From Pseudochelatococcus lubricantis (GTDB lineage: Bacteria; Pseudomonadota; Alphaproteobacteria; Rhizobiales; Beijerinckiaceae), in the NCBI RefSeq assembly GCF_011762225.1, contig NZ_JAASQI010000015.1, positions 1-39,817 on the forward strand: a stretch of 39,817 nt of DNA. The letters run 5' to 3'. The notes under the pieces were generated by a model. The model searched no databases. It worked only from the letters and a program-made list of their open reading frames with translations, and had not been told where the DNA came from. Positions within the stretch are counted from its first letter, which is position 1, and each line of letters begins with the position of its first letter. The position numbers were made by a program, and so were the translations under genes. Shown here piece by piece: positions 1-6,979 of the stretch.

Positions 1-41
1 CTGATCGTTCATCTGGCTGAGCTCCAAAATGTAGCCTTGAA

Positions 42-341
42 TCACGATCTCCCGAAGTTGGGAATCCCCTTTGTTAATTCCTCACTACGACCTAGTGAAA
101 TCGGCTCTGCTGCGCTGGTTTCGGCCACGATATGCGATTGCGAAATCGGCGTATGGCTGCGCGTGGGATCGAGGCAAAGCTCCGTAAGTTCCGCAATCGC
201 CAGATCGTCAAGCGTTTCACCTGTGACCAGCCGACGGAGGGCATCTCTCTGCCACGCGGGGCGCTTCTCCGCCCATGCCACGAGGTCCATGAGGGCAGCT
301 TTTTCGGTCAGCGGAGTGGATTGCGCGGCTGTGGCGCTCAT
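42..341 (-). pseudogene. Truncated N-terminus of an AAA-family ATPase
   Basis: This 99-residue frame looks like the N-terminal helical segment that precedes the ATPase core in a family of large AAA/SMC-like ATPases often found in defence islands. The recognisable part is a stretch with AWAEKRPAWQRDALRRLV near residues 23-40, followed by an Asp-rich linker. The family normally continues into a Walker A motif (GDNGSGKS-like), but here the frame stops at residue 99 after an unrelated-looking tail, and no ATPase core follows before the window edge. I therefore read it as a truncated remnant. It starts 8 bases after the end of the HigA-type gene on the same strand and could be co-transcribed with it. 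The family assignment is from memory of the motif and is moderately sure. Confidence 0.45.
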
Positions 342-348
342 GTTGCCC

Positions 349-675
349 TCACAACTCCCCCTGGCCTGCCGACCGGCCTCGGAACGGCGGCACCTTGATT
401 TCGTGTTCGCGCTGGCGGGCCTGCGCGATGTCGTAACTGTTCTGCATGCGCATGAGCGTATCCATCGACACGCCGAACGCCTTCTCGATGCGCAGCGCCA
501 TGTCCGGCGATAGCGCGGTGTGTTCGTTGATGAAGGCCGACAAAGCCGCCCTCGTGATGCCCAGGGCTTTCGCCGCGTCGGTGACGGAAAGACCGTGGGC
601 CTCGACGACCTCGGCCCGGACGAAGCTGCCGGGATGAGCCGGGGACGCCATCCTGATCTTTTTCGCGGGAGCCAC
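349..675 (-). CDS. higA: HigA-family XRE antitoxin or regulator, orphan
   Basis: A 108-aa helix-turn-helix protein of the HigA addiction-module antidote type. The family signature is visible as HPGSFVRAEVVEAHGLSVTD followed by AAKALGITRAALSAFINEH, the HTH. The GTG start at 675 is chosen because a GGAGG lies 9 bases upstream; an ATG 24 bases further in (651) is the alternative. No HigB toxin precedes or follows it directly, so it is an orphan antitoxin or a free-standing repressor. A palindrome just upstream (732-755) is a likely autoregulatory operator. It is followed on the same strand by the truncated ATPase gene. DNA binding is known for the family; its target here is inferred. Confidence 0.75.
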   Translation of the reverse strand: MAPAKKIRMASPAHPGSFVRAEVVEAHGLSVTDAAKALGITRAALSAFINEHTALSPDMALRIEKAFGVSMDTLMRMQNSYDIAQARQREHEIKVPPFRGRSAGQGEL

Positions 676-731
676 GGGCGGGAGCCTCCATGCTGATTCT
701 CCGGTCAGCGTATCAGGGGGCGGTTTTATTC

Positions 732-755
732 GTCAAACGTCAATTGACGGTTGAC
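732..755. promoter_or_regulatory. 24-bp near-perfect palindrome, likely operator of the orphan HigA
   Basis: The core CGTCAATTGACG (738-749) is a perfect palindrome. GTCAA on the left (732-736) and TTGAC on the right (751-755) extend it to 24 bp with one mismatched pair. It lies about 60 bases upstream of the HigA-type gene that reads leftward, where an autorepressor would bind. Confidence 0.6.
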
Positions 756-767
756 ATAAAGCCGGCC

Positions 768-1019
768 TCATAGGCTCCCGTTATCCGAACCTTGCGGCGG
801 ACGGATCAACGCGGCGTGAGCCTTGGCGGCGCGCTTGAGGCCATCGGTCGGCTCCGGCGGAGCCGTAACCTGCTCGATAAGGCGCTTCTGGTCGTCCGGC
901 GACAACGTGATGACGGTGGGGCTATCGGTGGACATCAGCGCTTCGGCGTTTGTGCTGTCGAAGTCACGGAAGACGTTGCCGCTGCCGCGTATGGGGTCAT
1001 CGTCTTCCGGTTCAGCCAT
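768..1019 (-). CDS. Small chimeric protein: XRE-leader N-terminus joined to a TacA/DUF1778 C-terminus
   Basis: An 83-aa protein in two parts. Residues 1-27, with DPIRGSGNVFRDFDSTNAEAL, resemble the N-terminal lead of short XRE antitoxins. Residues 28-83, with VITLSPDDQKRLIEQV and APPEPTDGLKRAAKAHAALI, resemble the C-terminal toxin-binding tail of DUF1778/TacA antitoxins, which pair with GNAT toxins. Neither a complete HTH nor the ribbon-helix-helix is present. The gene begins 5 bases after the end of the HigA gene at 1025 and so is probably third in that operon. An internal ATG at 935 would express only the TacA-like tail. It may be a fused remnant of two antitoxins or a free decoy antitoxin tail. 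There is no GNAT toxin nearby. Confidence 0.5.
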   Translation of the reverse strand: MAEPEDDDPIRGSGNVFRDFDSTNAEALMSTDSPTVITLSPDDQKRLIEQVTAPPEPTDGLKRAAKAHAALIRPPQGSDNGSL

Positions 1020-1024
1020 CGGGA

Positions 1025-1342
1025 CTATCGGCCCGCCGGAGCGGAGTCGGACGTATCCGGCTCGAAGCTGATGCGCAGCCGGGACTTCGTGGCCTTGGCG
1101 AAGCGTTGCAGCGTCCGGGTCGAAGGCATGGTGCGCCCGCTTTCAAGCCGGGCGACAACGGCCTGGGTCGTGCCCATGGCCTTCGCCACTTCCTCCTGCG
1201 TCATGTCGGCTTCGCCGCGCGCGCGGATCAGCGCGGAGGCAAGCGCGAACTCCTCCTCCAGCGCGTCGTATTCGGCCATGTATTCGGGGTCTTTCCGCCA
1301 TTCGGCGAAAGCCTCCTCGACCGGGATGAACTTGCGGCTCAT
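1025..1342 (-). CDS. higA: HigA-type XRE antitoxin of a HigB-HigA pair
   Basis: A 105-aa antitoxin. The C-terminal half carries an XRE helix-turn-helix (MTQEEVAKAMGTTQAVVARL, about residues 47-66), followed by SGRTMPSTRTLQRFAKA. The acidic N-terminal half probably contacts the toxin. The ATG at 1342 overlaps the stop of the upstream toxin gene by 4 bases (ATGA), the usual translational coupling of toxin-first HigBA modules. The antitoxin neutralises the HigB-like toxin and, by family precedent, represses the shared promoter through the sites at 1675-1700. Confidence 0.85.
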   Translation of the reverse strand: MSRKFIPVEEAFAEWRKDPEYMAEYDALEEEFALASALIRARGEADMTQEEVAKAMGTTQAVVARLESGRTMPSTRTLQRFAKATKSRLRISFEPDTSDSAPAGR

Positions 1343-1662
1343 AGAACCTCCTTCGCCCGTTTCAGGGCCAGCTCGATTTCGCGCCGGGGCGTCTTCTGGG
1401 TCTTCTTCGGGAATACCCTGACGACAACCACCCGGCGACCGGTTGCCGTGACATAGGCGGCGCGGGCAATGCCATCCTTGCCCTTCATGCGCATTTCCCA
1501 AAGCGGCCCTTCGAGATGCTTGATGTAGGGTTCTCGCATCCTTTCCAGGCCATGAGACTGGATCAGCCCGACGATTCGCTCGAAGCTCGCCCGGATGTCG
1601 CGCGGCATGGCGGAAAGCTCCGCCCTTACATCCGCATCCAAAAACTCGACTGACCACTCCAT
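1339..1662 (-). CDS. higB: HigB/RelE-like toxin (phage-derived Gp49-like family)
   Basis: A 107-aa protein of the Gp49-like/HigB branch of RelE toxins, which cleave mRNA on the ribosome. Family features are EFLDADVRAELSAMP at the N-terminus, LWEMRMKGKDGIARAAY in the middle and VVVVRVFPKKTQKTPRREI near the C-terminus. The ATG at 1662 is preferred because translation from it gives the usual family length; in-frame codons further upstream overlap the promoter. There is no Shine-Dalgarno sequence before it, and a good -10 hexamer ends 7 bases upstream, so the message is probably leaderless. It overlaps the antitoxin gene by 4 bases. Confidence 0.85.
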   Translation of the reverse strand: MEWSVEFLDADVRAELSAMPRDIRASFERIVGLIQSHGLERMREPYIKHLEGPLWEMRMKGKDGIARAAYVTATGRRVVVVRVFPKKTQKTPRREIELALKRAKEVL

Positions 1663-1668
1663 TACTAG

Positions 1669-1696
1669 AATATACCATTTTTGCAATATTTTGCAA
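1669..1696 (-). promoter_or_regulatory. Promoter and operator of the higBA pair
   Basis: Reading leftward, a -35 TTGCAA (1696-1691), a 16-base spacer and a -10 TATATT (1674-1669) lie before the ATG at 1662. TTGCAA is itself a palindrome and occurs twice (1681-1686 and 1691-1696), 10 bp apart, which fits a dimeric XRE antitoxin binding on one face of the helix. The expected transcription start falls at or within a base or two of the ATG. Confidence 0.6.
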
Positions 1697-1723
1697 GTGC
1701 TGCCTGCCCGCGCGTAGCGCGCC

Positions 1724-1755
1724 GCCGCCCGGCCCGATGCCGGGCGGCAATTTTT
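1724..1755 (+). terminator. Strong GC hairpin with T tract
   Basis: A 10-bp stem (GCCGCCCGGC, 1724-1733, with GCCGGGCGGC, 1739-1748) is followed by AATTTTT. Its T tract points rightward. Leftward, the same hairpin sits between ardC and the higBA promoter and could insulate them. Confidence 0.6.
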
Positions 1756-1777
1756 CGTCGGTCGCCGCAAGCGGAAA

Positions 1778-1808
1778 CGCCGCCGGGATGCCCGGCGGCG
1801 CGATTTTT
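1778..1808 (+). terminator. Second GC hairpin with T tract
   Basis: CGCCGCCGGG (1778-1787) pairs perfectly with CCCGGCGGCG (1791-1800) around a 3-base loop, and is followed by CGATTTTT. It is a tandem terminator with the hairpin at 1724 and lies 18 bases from the end of the leftward ardC gene. Confidence 0.6.
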
Positions 1809-1825
1809 CTGCCCTGGCGGGCGGC

Positions 1826-2734
1826 CTATGCGGCCGCCCTTTCCCCTTCCTCCTGCTCCTTTGGCTGCAAGCCGATGAGGTAATCAGCGGCGCACTGCGC
1901 ATGGGCGGCGGCGGTGAAGATGGCGCGCCTGTCGTCCTTCAGCGCCTTCAGCCATGAGCCGATATAGGCGGCGTGCTCGGCGCGCGGTTCCGGCGTCAGC
2001 GCCAGATCGGCGCAAACGAACGCCGCGCCCAGCTCGGCGACGAGTTCCTCCATCGCATAGCCTTCGTCTCCCCAACGCTTGCGGCCAAGGTCGCGGCCGA
2101 GGCGCTGCGGGGCCTTCGTCCAGTGAGTCAGCTCATGGGCCAAGGTGGCGTAAAATCCTTCCGGCTGCGCGAAGGCGACAAAGGGCGGCATCTGCACATA
2201 GTCGCCGGCGGCGGTGTAATAGGCACGGTCGCCGCCTTCCCTGATCTCCGCGCCGGTGGCGGCAAAGAAAGCCTCCGCCCGGTCGATGCGCTGCACGGGG
2301 TCGAGCGCCGGGGCCTGCACGGCATAGAAATGCGCGGGCAGTCCGTCCACCTGTTCGGCGTTGAAGACGGTGTATCCCTTCATGAAAGGAATTTCCCGCT
2401 CCAAATCCTCGCCGCTCGCCTCGTCCTGCTCCGTTCTGGTGATGGTGTTGGCATAGACGACAAGGCTCCCCTTCTCGCCCTTCCGCACCTGCCCGCCCAA
2501 TTCCTGCGCCTGCTTGTAGGTCAGCCACAGCGGGGCGGTAAAGCCGCTGGCGGTTGCCGCCGCCCAAAGCATCAGGACGTTGATACCACGGTAAGGGACG
2601 CCGTTCGCCCGTAAGGGTCGGGTGATGCGTCCGGCGGCGCGGCCTGCGTTCCAAGGCTTGTGCCAAGGCCGGACTCCCTTCTCAAGATCGGCAACGATCT
2701 GGTCGGTAACTCTCTGGTAAATATCAGATTTCAT
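1826..2734 (-). CDS. ardC: ArdC-like antirestriction protein with zincin domain
   Basis: A 302-aa protein of the ArdC family: an N-terminal ssDNA-binding domain (YRGINVLMLW, LTYKQAQELGGQVRKGEKG) and a C-terminal zinc-metallopeptidase-like domain with HELTHW (about residues 200-205) plus a downstream Glu-rich helix (EELVAELGAAF). The family protects incoming single-stranded plasmid DNA from restriction and helps transfer to a broad range of hosts. The start at 2734 is chosen for the AGGAG 9 bases upstream; an upstream in-frame ATG (2764) lacks this. A second, diverged ArdC is encoded at 19470-20423. It is followed by two terminator hairpins. Confidence 0.9.
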   Translation of the reverse strand: MKSDIYQRVTDQIVADLEKGVRPWHKPWNAGRAAGRITRPLRANGVPYRGINVLMLWAAATASGFTAPLWLTYKQAQELGGQVRKGEKGSLVVYANTITRTEQDEASGEDLEREIPFMKGYTVFNAEQVDGLPAHFYAVQAPALDPVQRIDRAEAFFAATGAEIREGGDRAYYTAAGDYVQMPPFVAFAQPEGFYATLAHELTHWTKAPQRLGRDLGRKRWGDEGYAMEELVAELGAAFVCADLALTPEPRAEHAAYIGSWLKALKDDRRAIFTAAAHAQCAADYLIGLQPKEQEEGERAAA

Positions 2735-3366
2735 TGGTTTTCTCCTAGTTTTTCGGTTGCGCATGCAACCGGACTAGGCCCGCGCCAATGAGCGGGGGGA
2801 GATCGACAAGGACCAGTGCGCCGGGAGGGGGATCACCCGGGATTCTGCGCCAACGGCGCGGAATATTGGGGAAACCCGGCGCGCTGCGCTCGCGTCCAGT
2901 CCTTGACGAAGGGGGGCTGCAAGCCCCCGTCTTCAGACGGCGGGCACCGGCCCGCGTGTCGAAGCGCCGGCAAAGCCGGCACCGCTACTCTTCGCGCGAA
3001 GGATCAAAACCGGATGGCGGAAACGGCCCGTGGCCGGTTCCGGGCGAAGCCTGCGAGCCTGGCCGCAACGCGGTCGCGCCCGTTCCCTGCCGCTGCCCTG
3101 TCCTGTTCAGCGAAGATCAGCAATCGCTCCCCGAGTCCCTTCCGAACCCGTGTTCACGACCTGCCTTTCCTGCCGGACCTGATGTGAATGTGCGCCGGCC
3201 TGTCCGTTCCCCGCGCAAGCGAAAAGCCCCGTATCCCCTGCCTTCACCACAAGGGTTGCAGGCGGGCGATTCCCCTCGGTTTTTTCGCATGCGCGCCGTC
3301 CATCCCGACGCCGGGGGCATTCACAAGGCCGGCAATCAAGCCGGTCGCAACAGAGTGGAGGAACTC
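2735..3366. other. ORF-poor region rich in short hairpins between ardC and 3367
   Basis: I see no convincing gene. Rightward frames exist but lack codon character. The stretch contains many short perfect palindromes of the form stem-AA-stem or stem-CAA-stem, for example GGGGGCTGCAAGCCCCC near 2916 and GCCGGCAAAGCCGGC near 2970. It resembles the hairpin-rich leaders elsewhere in the window and probably contains the ardC promoter (leftward) and the leader of the small gene at 3367. Confidence 0.4.
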
Positions 3367-3555
3367 ATGAACCGCTTACTGACCATCGCCGAACTGCAAC
3401 AGCGCACCGAGACGGAACTGCACGCCCTGTTCCGGCAGGCGTCGCAGGCTCTCGCCCGCACCGCCACCGGCACGCCGGAGCGCCGCAACGGCCTCGCCAG
3501 CATCGAGAATATCTCGCGGGCGCTGGCGATGACGGCGGGAGCGCGGGGCTTCTAG
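3367..3555 (+). CDS. Small conserved-looking unknown protein, 62 aa
   Basis: A 62-aa, largely helical, soluble protein (NRLLTIAELQQRTETELHAL, then LFRQASQALARTATGTPERR). I do not recognise a named family. The start is supported by GGAGGA 6 bases upstream. Its stop codon shares a CTAG palindrome with the stop of the convergent gene at 3552, so the two genes overlap by 4 bases. The arrangement suggests a maintained gene rather than a chance frame. Confidence 0.65.
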   Translation: MNRLLTIAELQQRTETELHALFRQASQALARTATGTPERRNGLASIENISRALAMTAGARGF

Positions 3556-4523
3556 CCCCGACTTTCGCCGCCTGCCTTCTCCAAATCCCTGCGCAGCGCC
3601 TCGGCGGCGCGGGCGCAGTCAACCCAGGCCATCTGCCAATCAAGGAGGGCATCCTCGTCCATGCCGGATAGCGCCGTGAGCACGATGCCGTGGGCGGCAG
3701 CGCGGTCGTTGGCGGCGATCGCGTCCAGGGCGTTGCCGATCATGTCGCGCCATTTGCGCGCCGCCGGAATTTCTTCGCCGCCGAAAGACTTCGAGGCGCG
3801 GATGGCCTCCTGCAAATAGTGGGAGGCCTCATCAGGAGGCGGACAGGCTGAACGGAAATTCGCGGCATCTTTCTCCGCTTGTTTGCGAAGGAAACGGCTG
3901 ATCTCTCCGCCGCCCTCGTTGCTGTCGTCGCGCACCTCGGCAATACGTCCGACGCGAAGGTGGCCTTCGACAGCACCGAATGCCGTCTCAGATCGCAGAT
4001 AGGTGACGGTAGCTGTCGTGTTGCCGTTTTCATCGAAGATGTCGGCCCATGCCTTGCGCGGAAAGACGCGGGCGCGGTGCCGGCCTTCCAGATAGAGGTC
4101 GATCGTCTGAACCGAATCGATCCAGCAATCGACAGGCGGATGCGCGGCCAGATACGCCTCGCGGGCTGCCTTCGCCGCTGCGACGTAGCGCGGATCGTCC
4201 TGCGGCCGTCCTGTCCATTCCTCCTCGGGCAAGTCGTCCTCTGTCATCGGCATTGCTTTCTTCTCTCCCGTCTCGATGACCTGGATGCGGGAATGACGGT
4301 CGCCGCTGTGCGCGCGGTAAGCAGCAACGATCGCCGTAGCTTCGCGCAAGGTGGTGAAGGCAAGCGCGGCGCGGCGCTCGGAATGCCACCAATAGCGCGC
4401 GTCGATCTTCGACAGGTAGAGGATATGCGGCTGATAGTTGGAGGGGTCCAGCATATCGGCCTCGTAGCTCGGCGAGTCGATGTCCTGCGTGTAACTCGTC
4501 TCGACCTTCATGATCTTGAACAT
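3552..4523 (-). CDS. Unknown protein, 323 aa, of accessory elements
   Basis: A soluble, mixed alpha/beta protein that I cannot assign. It begins MFKIMKVETSYTQDID and has two aromatic-rich stretches (ILYLSKIDARYWWHSERRAA near residue 35-55 and WIDSVQTIDLYLEGRHRARV near 135-155), then a helical C-terminal third (residues 230-323). No catalytic motif, signal peptide or membrane segment is visible. The sequence uses the same GC-rich codons as the neighbours. It is divergent from parA, with a 174-bp shared upstream region, and its end overlaps the convergent small gene by 4 bases. The frame is long and clean, so the gene is likely real. Confidence 0.75.
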   Translation of the reverse strand: MFKIMKVETSYTQDIDSPSYEADMLDPSNYQPHILYLSKIDARYWWHSERRAALAFTTLREATAIVAAYRAHSGDRHSRIQVIETGEKKAMPMTEDDLPEEEWTGRPQDDPRYVAAAKAAREAYLAAHPPVDCWIDSVQTIDLYLEGRHRARVFPRKAWADIFDENGNTTATVTYLRSETAFGAVEGHLRVGRIAEVRDDSNEGGGEISRFLRKQAEKDAANFRSACPPPDEASHYLQEAIRASKSFGGEEIPAARKWRDMIGNALDAIAANDRAAAHGIVLTALSGMDEDALLDWQMAWVDCARAAEALRRDLEKAGGESRG

Positions 4524-4659
4524 GCAACAGCGTTGCGCTGCTCTGCATGGTCAGCGCCACCCTTCGCCGCAACTATAGATCGAAATATGTCTGCGGATCG
4601 ATGGTTTTCCACACGCGAAATTATGACAATTCTCGCGATGTGGATAGTTTTGTTTCTTT

Positions 4660-4670
4660 GTTTCCGTGTT
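4660..4670 (-). promoter_or_regulatory. CACGGAAAC-type site upstream of parA
   Basis: GTTTCCGTGTT (reverse AACACGGAAAC) lies 28 bases before the parA start. The same 11-mer recurs in the partner gene at 5419-5429 and 5507-5517, and with one change at 5587-5597. It probably marks autoregulation of the par operon by the centromere-binding protein. Confidence 0.5.
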
Positions 4671-4697
4671 TTCGCATCCACGCCGTAGAATACCGGC

Positions 4698-5372
4698 ATG
4701 ATTATTTCATTCCTCAATCAAAAAGGCGGCGTCGGAAAAACTACTCTCGCGGTCAATACGGCCGCCCGTCTCGCCCGCTCCGGCCATAAGGTCCTGCTGA
4801 TCGACGCCGATCCGCAACAGACCTCCGCGCAATGGGCCAGCTTGCGCGAGACGACACCCTTCGTCGTCGCCTCGCTGCCGCGTCCGAAGATGGCGCGCGA
4901 CGCGATGGCGATGGCTGCCGACTATACGCACACCATCATCGACGGCCCGGCGCGCGGCAAGGATATCGCGCATTCGGTCGTCATCGCCTCCGACCTCGTC
5001 GTCATTCCGATCGAGCCGGGCGGCCCCTCCCTGTGGGCAGCGGCCGAAACGATCGAGGCCGTCAACAACGGCCGGGCGCTGAAGGAACAGCTCGAAGCCG
5101 TGTTTCTGGTTTCACGGAAACAGGCAAACACGGTGATCGGCCGCGAGGCCAAAGCCTACGCCGCCGACGCCGGCATTCAGATCCTCCGCACGGAGATCCA
5201 GAACCGCGTCGTCTTCGCCGAGGCGCTGACGGCGGGCCGGACGATCTTCGAGTGGGCGGCAAAAAGCGAGGCTGCAAAGGACATGGACAAGCTGGTGAAG
5301 GAGTTGTTGCGTTATGGCGAGCACGAAAACATTCGCGGACCTGAAAAAGCCCGTCAGGCAACCGACGCCTGA
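4698..5372 (+). CDS. parA: ParA-family partition ATPase
   Basis: A 224-aa ParA/MinD-type ATPase. The deviant Walker A KGGVGKTT occupies residues 9-16, followed by [14 protein letters not shown] (Walker A' region) and IIDGPARG. The protein is short and has no N-terminal HTH, which is typical of type Ib partition systems where a small ribbon-helix-helix partner, not ParA, represses the operon. It acts on the nucleoid to segregate the element. Its last 59 bases overlap the start of the partner gene at 5314. A GTGTTTC...CACGGAAAC inverted pair lies inside its 3' part (around 5099-5122). Confidence 0.9.
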   Translation: MIISFLNQKGGVGKTTLAVNTAARLARSGHKVLLIDADPQQTSAQWASLRETTPFVVASLPRPKMARDAMAMAADYTHTIIDGPARGKDIAHSVVIASDLVVIPIEPGGPSLWAAAETIEAVNNGRALKEQLEAVFLVSRKQANTVIGREAKAYAADAGIQILRTEIQNRVVFAEALTAGRTIFEWAAKSEAAKDMDKLVKELLRYGEHENIRGPEKARQATDA

Positions 5373-5763
5373 GCAGATCGCCGCTTTCGAGGAAACCGGC
5401 AGGGCTTCCCCTTCCGTGAACACGGAAACACGGAAAGCCGCCAATGCGGAAAGCCGTGAACACGGCGATGCGGGAACCCGTATTCCCGCAAAGGCGGAAT
5501 CCCGTGAACACGGAAACCCGCCTTCACAGAAATCCGCCGATACGGATTCACAGATCGCCGCAAAGCCTGAACCCCGGAAATCCGTGGACACGGAAACACG
5601 GATTTCCGGCTCCGTCGTGCGGCTGACGATCGACCTGTCGGAGCCGACCCACACGCGGTTCAAGACCGCCTGCGCCATGACGAAGCGCAAGATGGTCGAT
5701 GAGGTTCGCGCCTTTATCGAGCGGCGCACGGCCGAGCTGGAAGAGGATGCCGGCCGCGCCTAG
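5314..5763 (+). CDS. Ribbon-helix-helix centromere-binding partner of ParA
   Basis: A 149-aa protein with a C-terminal ribbon-helix-helix-like segment ([20 protein letters not shown], then [20 protein letters not shown]), as in ParG/ParB adaptors of type Ib partition loci. Residues about 33-95 form a low-complexity linker in which ESREHG and TETRK-like units recur. At DNA level these are copies of CCGTGAACACGG and AACACGGAAAC. It starts inside parA in another frame, with GGAG about 10 bases upstream. Expected role: bind the centromere, stimulate ParA and repress the operon. The RHH call rests on pattern, not on a search. Confidence 0.7.
   Translation: MASTKTFADLKKPVRQPTPEQIAAFEETGRASPSVNTETRKAANAESREHGDAGTRIPAKAESREHGNPPSQKSADTDSQIAAKPEPRKSVDTETRISGSVVRLTIDLSEPTHTRFKTACAMTKRKMVDEVRAFIERRTAELEEDAGRA
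5414..5597. repeat. Palindromic repeats inside the partition gene, likely centromere
   Basis: CCGTG(A/G)ACACGG occurs four times, at 5414-5425, 5454-5465, 5502-5513 and 5582-5593. Each is an inverted repeat (CCGTG-2-CACGG). Three copies are extended by AAAC on the right. They lie within the variable linker of the RHH protein and share sequence with the site upstream of parA. Confidence 0.65.
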
Positions 5764-6115
5764 CCATCGGGCGATTCGCCGATGGCGGCGGCAACGGGCC
5801 GCTGCCGCATGTTTCGCATTGCGCTGAAAGGCGCGGAAACCCTTGCCGGACAGAACTGACTTGCTATAGCGCCGGACATTGCGGACAATTCGCATTGGTC
5901 CGTTTCGGGCCGCGTGAAATCATGCCTGATTTATTATGAGGATTTAGTGAACTAACAAAAAGAAAACCCGCCGAAGCGGGTGTTTCAAATCTTGATATTC
6001 GTGATGTGACAATCCGAATATCTCAAATTGCTAAAAACATCGCAAGCATATTTTGCGACGGATTTGTGCACCCTGAGTTTCTGCGGGTTTTCTCCATGCC
6101 AAAGGGAGGAAACCA
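5764..6115. other. Intergenic region between the par operon and the HTH_36 gene
   Basis: No gene is visible. The right half is AT-rich for this DNA (about 5925-6060), with a hairpin at 5966-5985, and ends in a GGGAGG ribosome site (6104-6109) for the gene at 6116. The AT-rich segment is a candidate promoter or replication-related region, but I see no iterons. Confidence 0.4.
5966..5985. terminator. Hairpin ACCCGC-CGAA-GCGGGT flanked by A and T runs
   Basis: The 6-bp stem 5966-5971/5976-5981 with a CGAA tetraloop is preceded by an A-rich run and followed by GTTTC. It could end transcription leftward better than rightward. Confidence 0.45.
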
Positions 6116-6844
6116 GTGACTATGCAAACTGATCCGCAAGCCGCCTTCATCGAATCGGCGGCGCGTCTCAAGAACCGGATCGCCAGCCAGGGCGGGCCGG
6201 CGTCATCGGAGCGGGAGCCCGTGCCGGTGCCGCGCACCGAACGGGGCAGACGCTCGCTCAACACCTGCCATCGCTATGCGCAGACGGAGCGGCCGCGCAA
6301 GCCCGCGCCGCGCGACAGCCGGGCCTATGTGCCCGAGCTGGCCGCGCGCATCGAGGACGATCCGAACCTGAGCGACGGCGCGCGGCGCTGCGCCCGCAAG
6401 CTCGCCGAGCTGACCTACCGAGCGCACCGCGACGACAGGGCGCTGCCGGTGACAGTCACTTACCTCGCAAAAGCGCTCGGCCGTTGCCGGCGCACCGTGC
6501 AACGCTATCTCCGCCAGCTTGAGAGGGAAGGCTATGTCGCGGTCGATGTGGTCGTCTCGCAGCGGGCACGGATGTGCGTCGGCCTCATCGTGCGGCTGCT
6601 CTCGCCGCTCATGGCCGCGCATCACCGCCATCGCTGGCCGGGAAGCCTTGGAAATCCAGGGGCGACACCGGAGTCACTGAATCAGAGCAAGGGATATTAT
6701 TCCAAGGCGAAGGACTACCATGCGAGGGTGGAAAGCCAGCGCATGGGGGTCCAGCAATGGGCCATGCGCTGCATGGACGGGATATTCCGCAGCTATATGG
6801 AAACAAAGCCGCTCGCCGGCCTGCCGCCGGTCCTGCCGGCATAG
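6116..6844 (+). CDS. HTH_36-type DNA-binding protein, possible replication protein
   Basis: A 242-aa protein with a central winged-helix segment: LSDGARRCARKLAEL (about residues 85-99), then VTYLAKALGRCRRTVQRYLR and LEREGYVAVDV. This matches the HTH_36 pattern seen in plasmid replication initiators and phage regulators. The N-terminal 60 residues are basic and proline-rich, probably disordered. A GTG start at 6116 lies 6 bases after GGGAGG; an ATG two codons later is the alternative. It stands between the par operon and a methyltransferase, so a replication or copy-control role is plausible but unproven. Confidence 0.65.
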   Translation: MTMQTDPQAAFIESAARLKNRIASQGGPASSEREPVPVPRTERGRRSLNTCHRYAQTERPRKPAPRDSRAYVPELAARIEDDPNLSDGARRCARKLAELTYRAHRDDRALPVTVTYLAKALGRCRRTVQRYLRQLEREGYVAVDVVVSQRARMCVGLIVRLLSPLMAAHHRHRWPGSLGNPGATPESLNQSKGYYSKAKDYHARVESQRMGVQQWAMRCMDGIFRSYMETKPLAGLPPVLPA

Positions 6845-6979
6845 GGCAGCGGCTTCTCCGTCGATGCCGATTCCTGCCCGATTGCGGGCCGGAGAGTGCA
6901 GTATTGCCTTCAGGGGGTGGTTCGGGCCCGGTCAGGGCCAGAACGCATCCTGAGCGATCCTCGGCCAAAGGCGGCGGCG

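Noticed and set aside
2788-3555. A 255-codon plus frame reading through the hairpin-rich region into the 62-aa gene.
   Set aside because: Only the last 62 codons have coding character and a ribosome site; the rest is palindrome-rich and low in coding signal.
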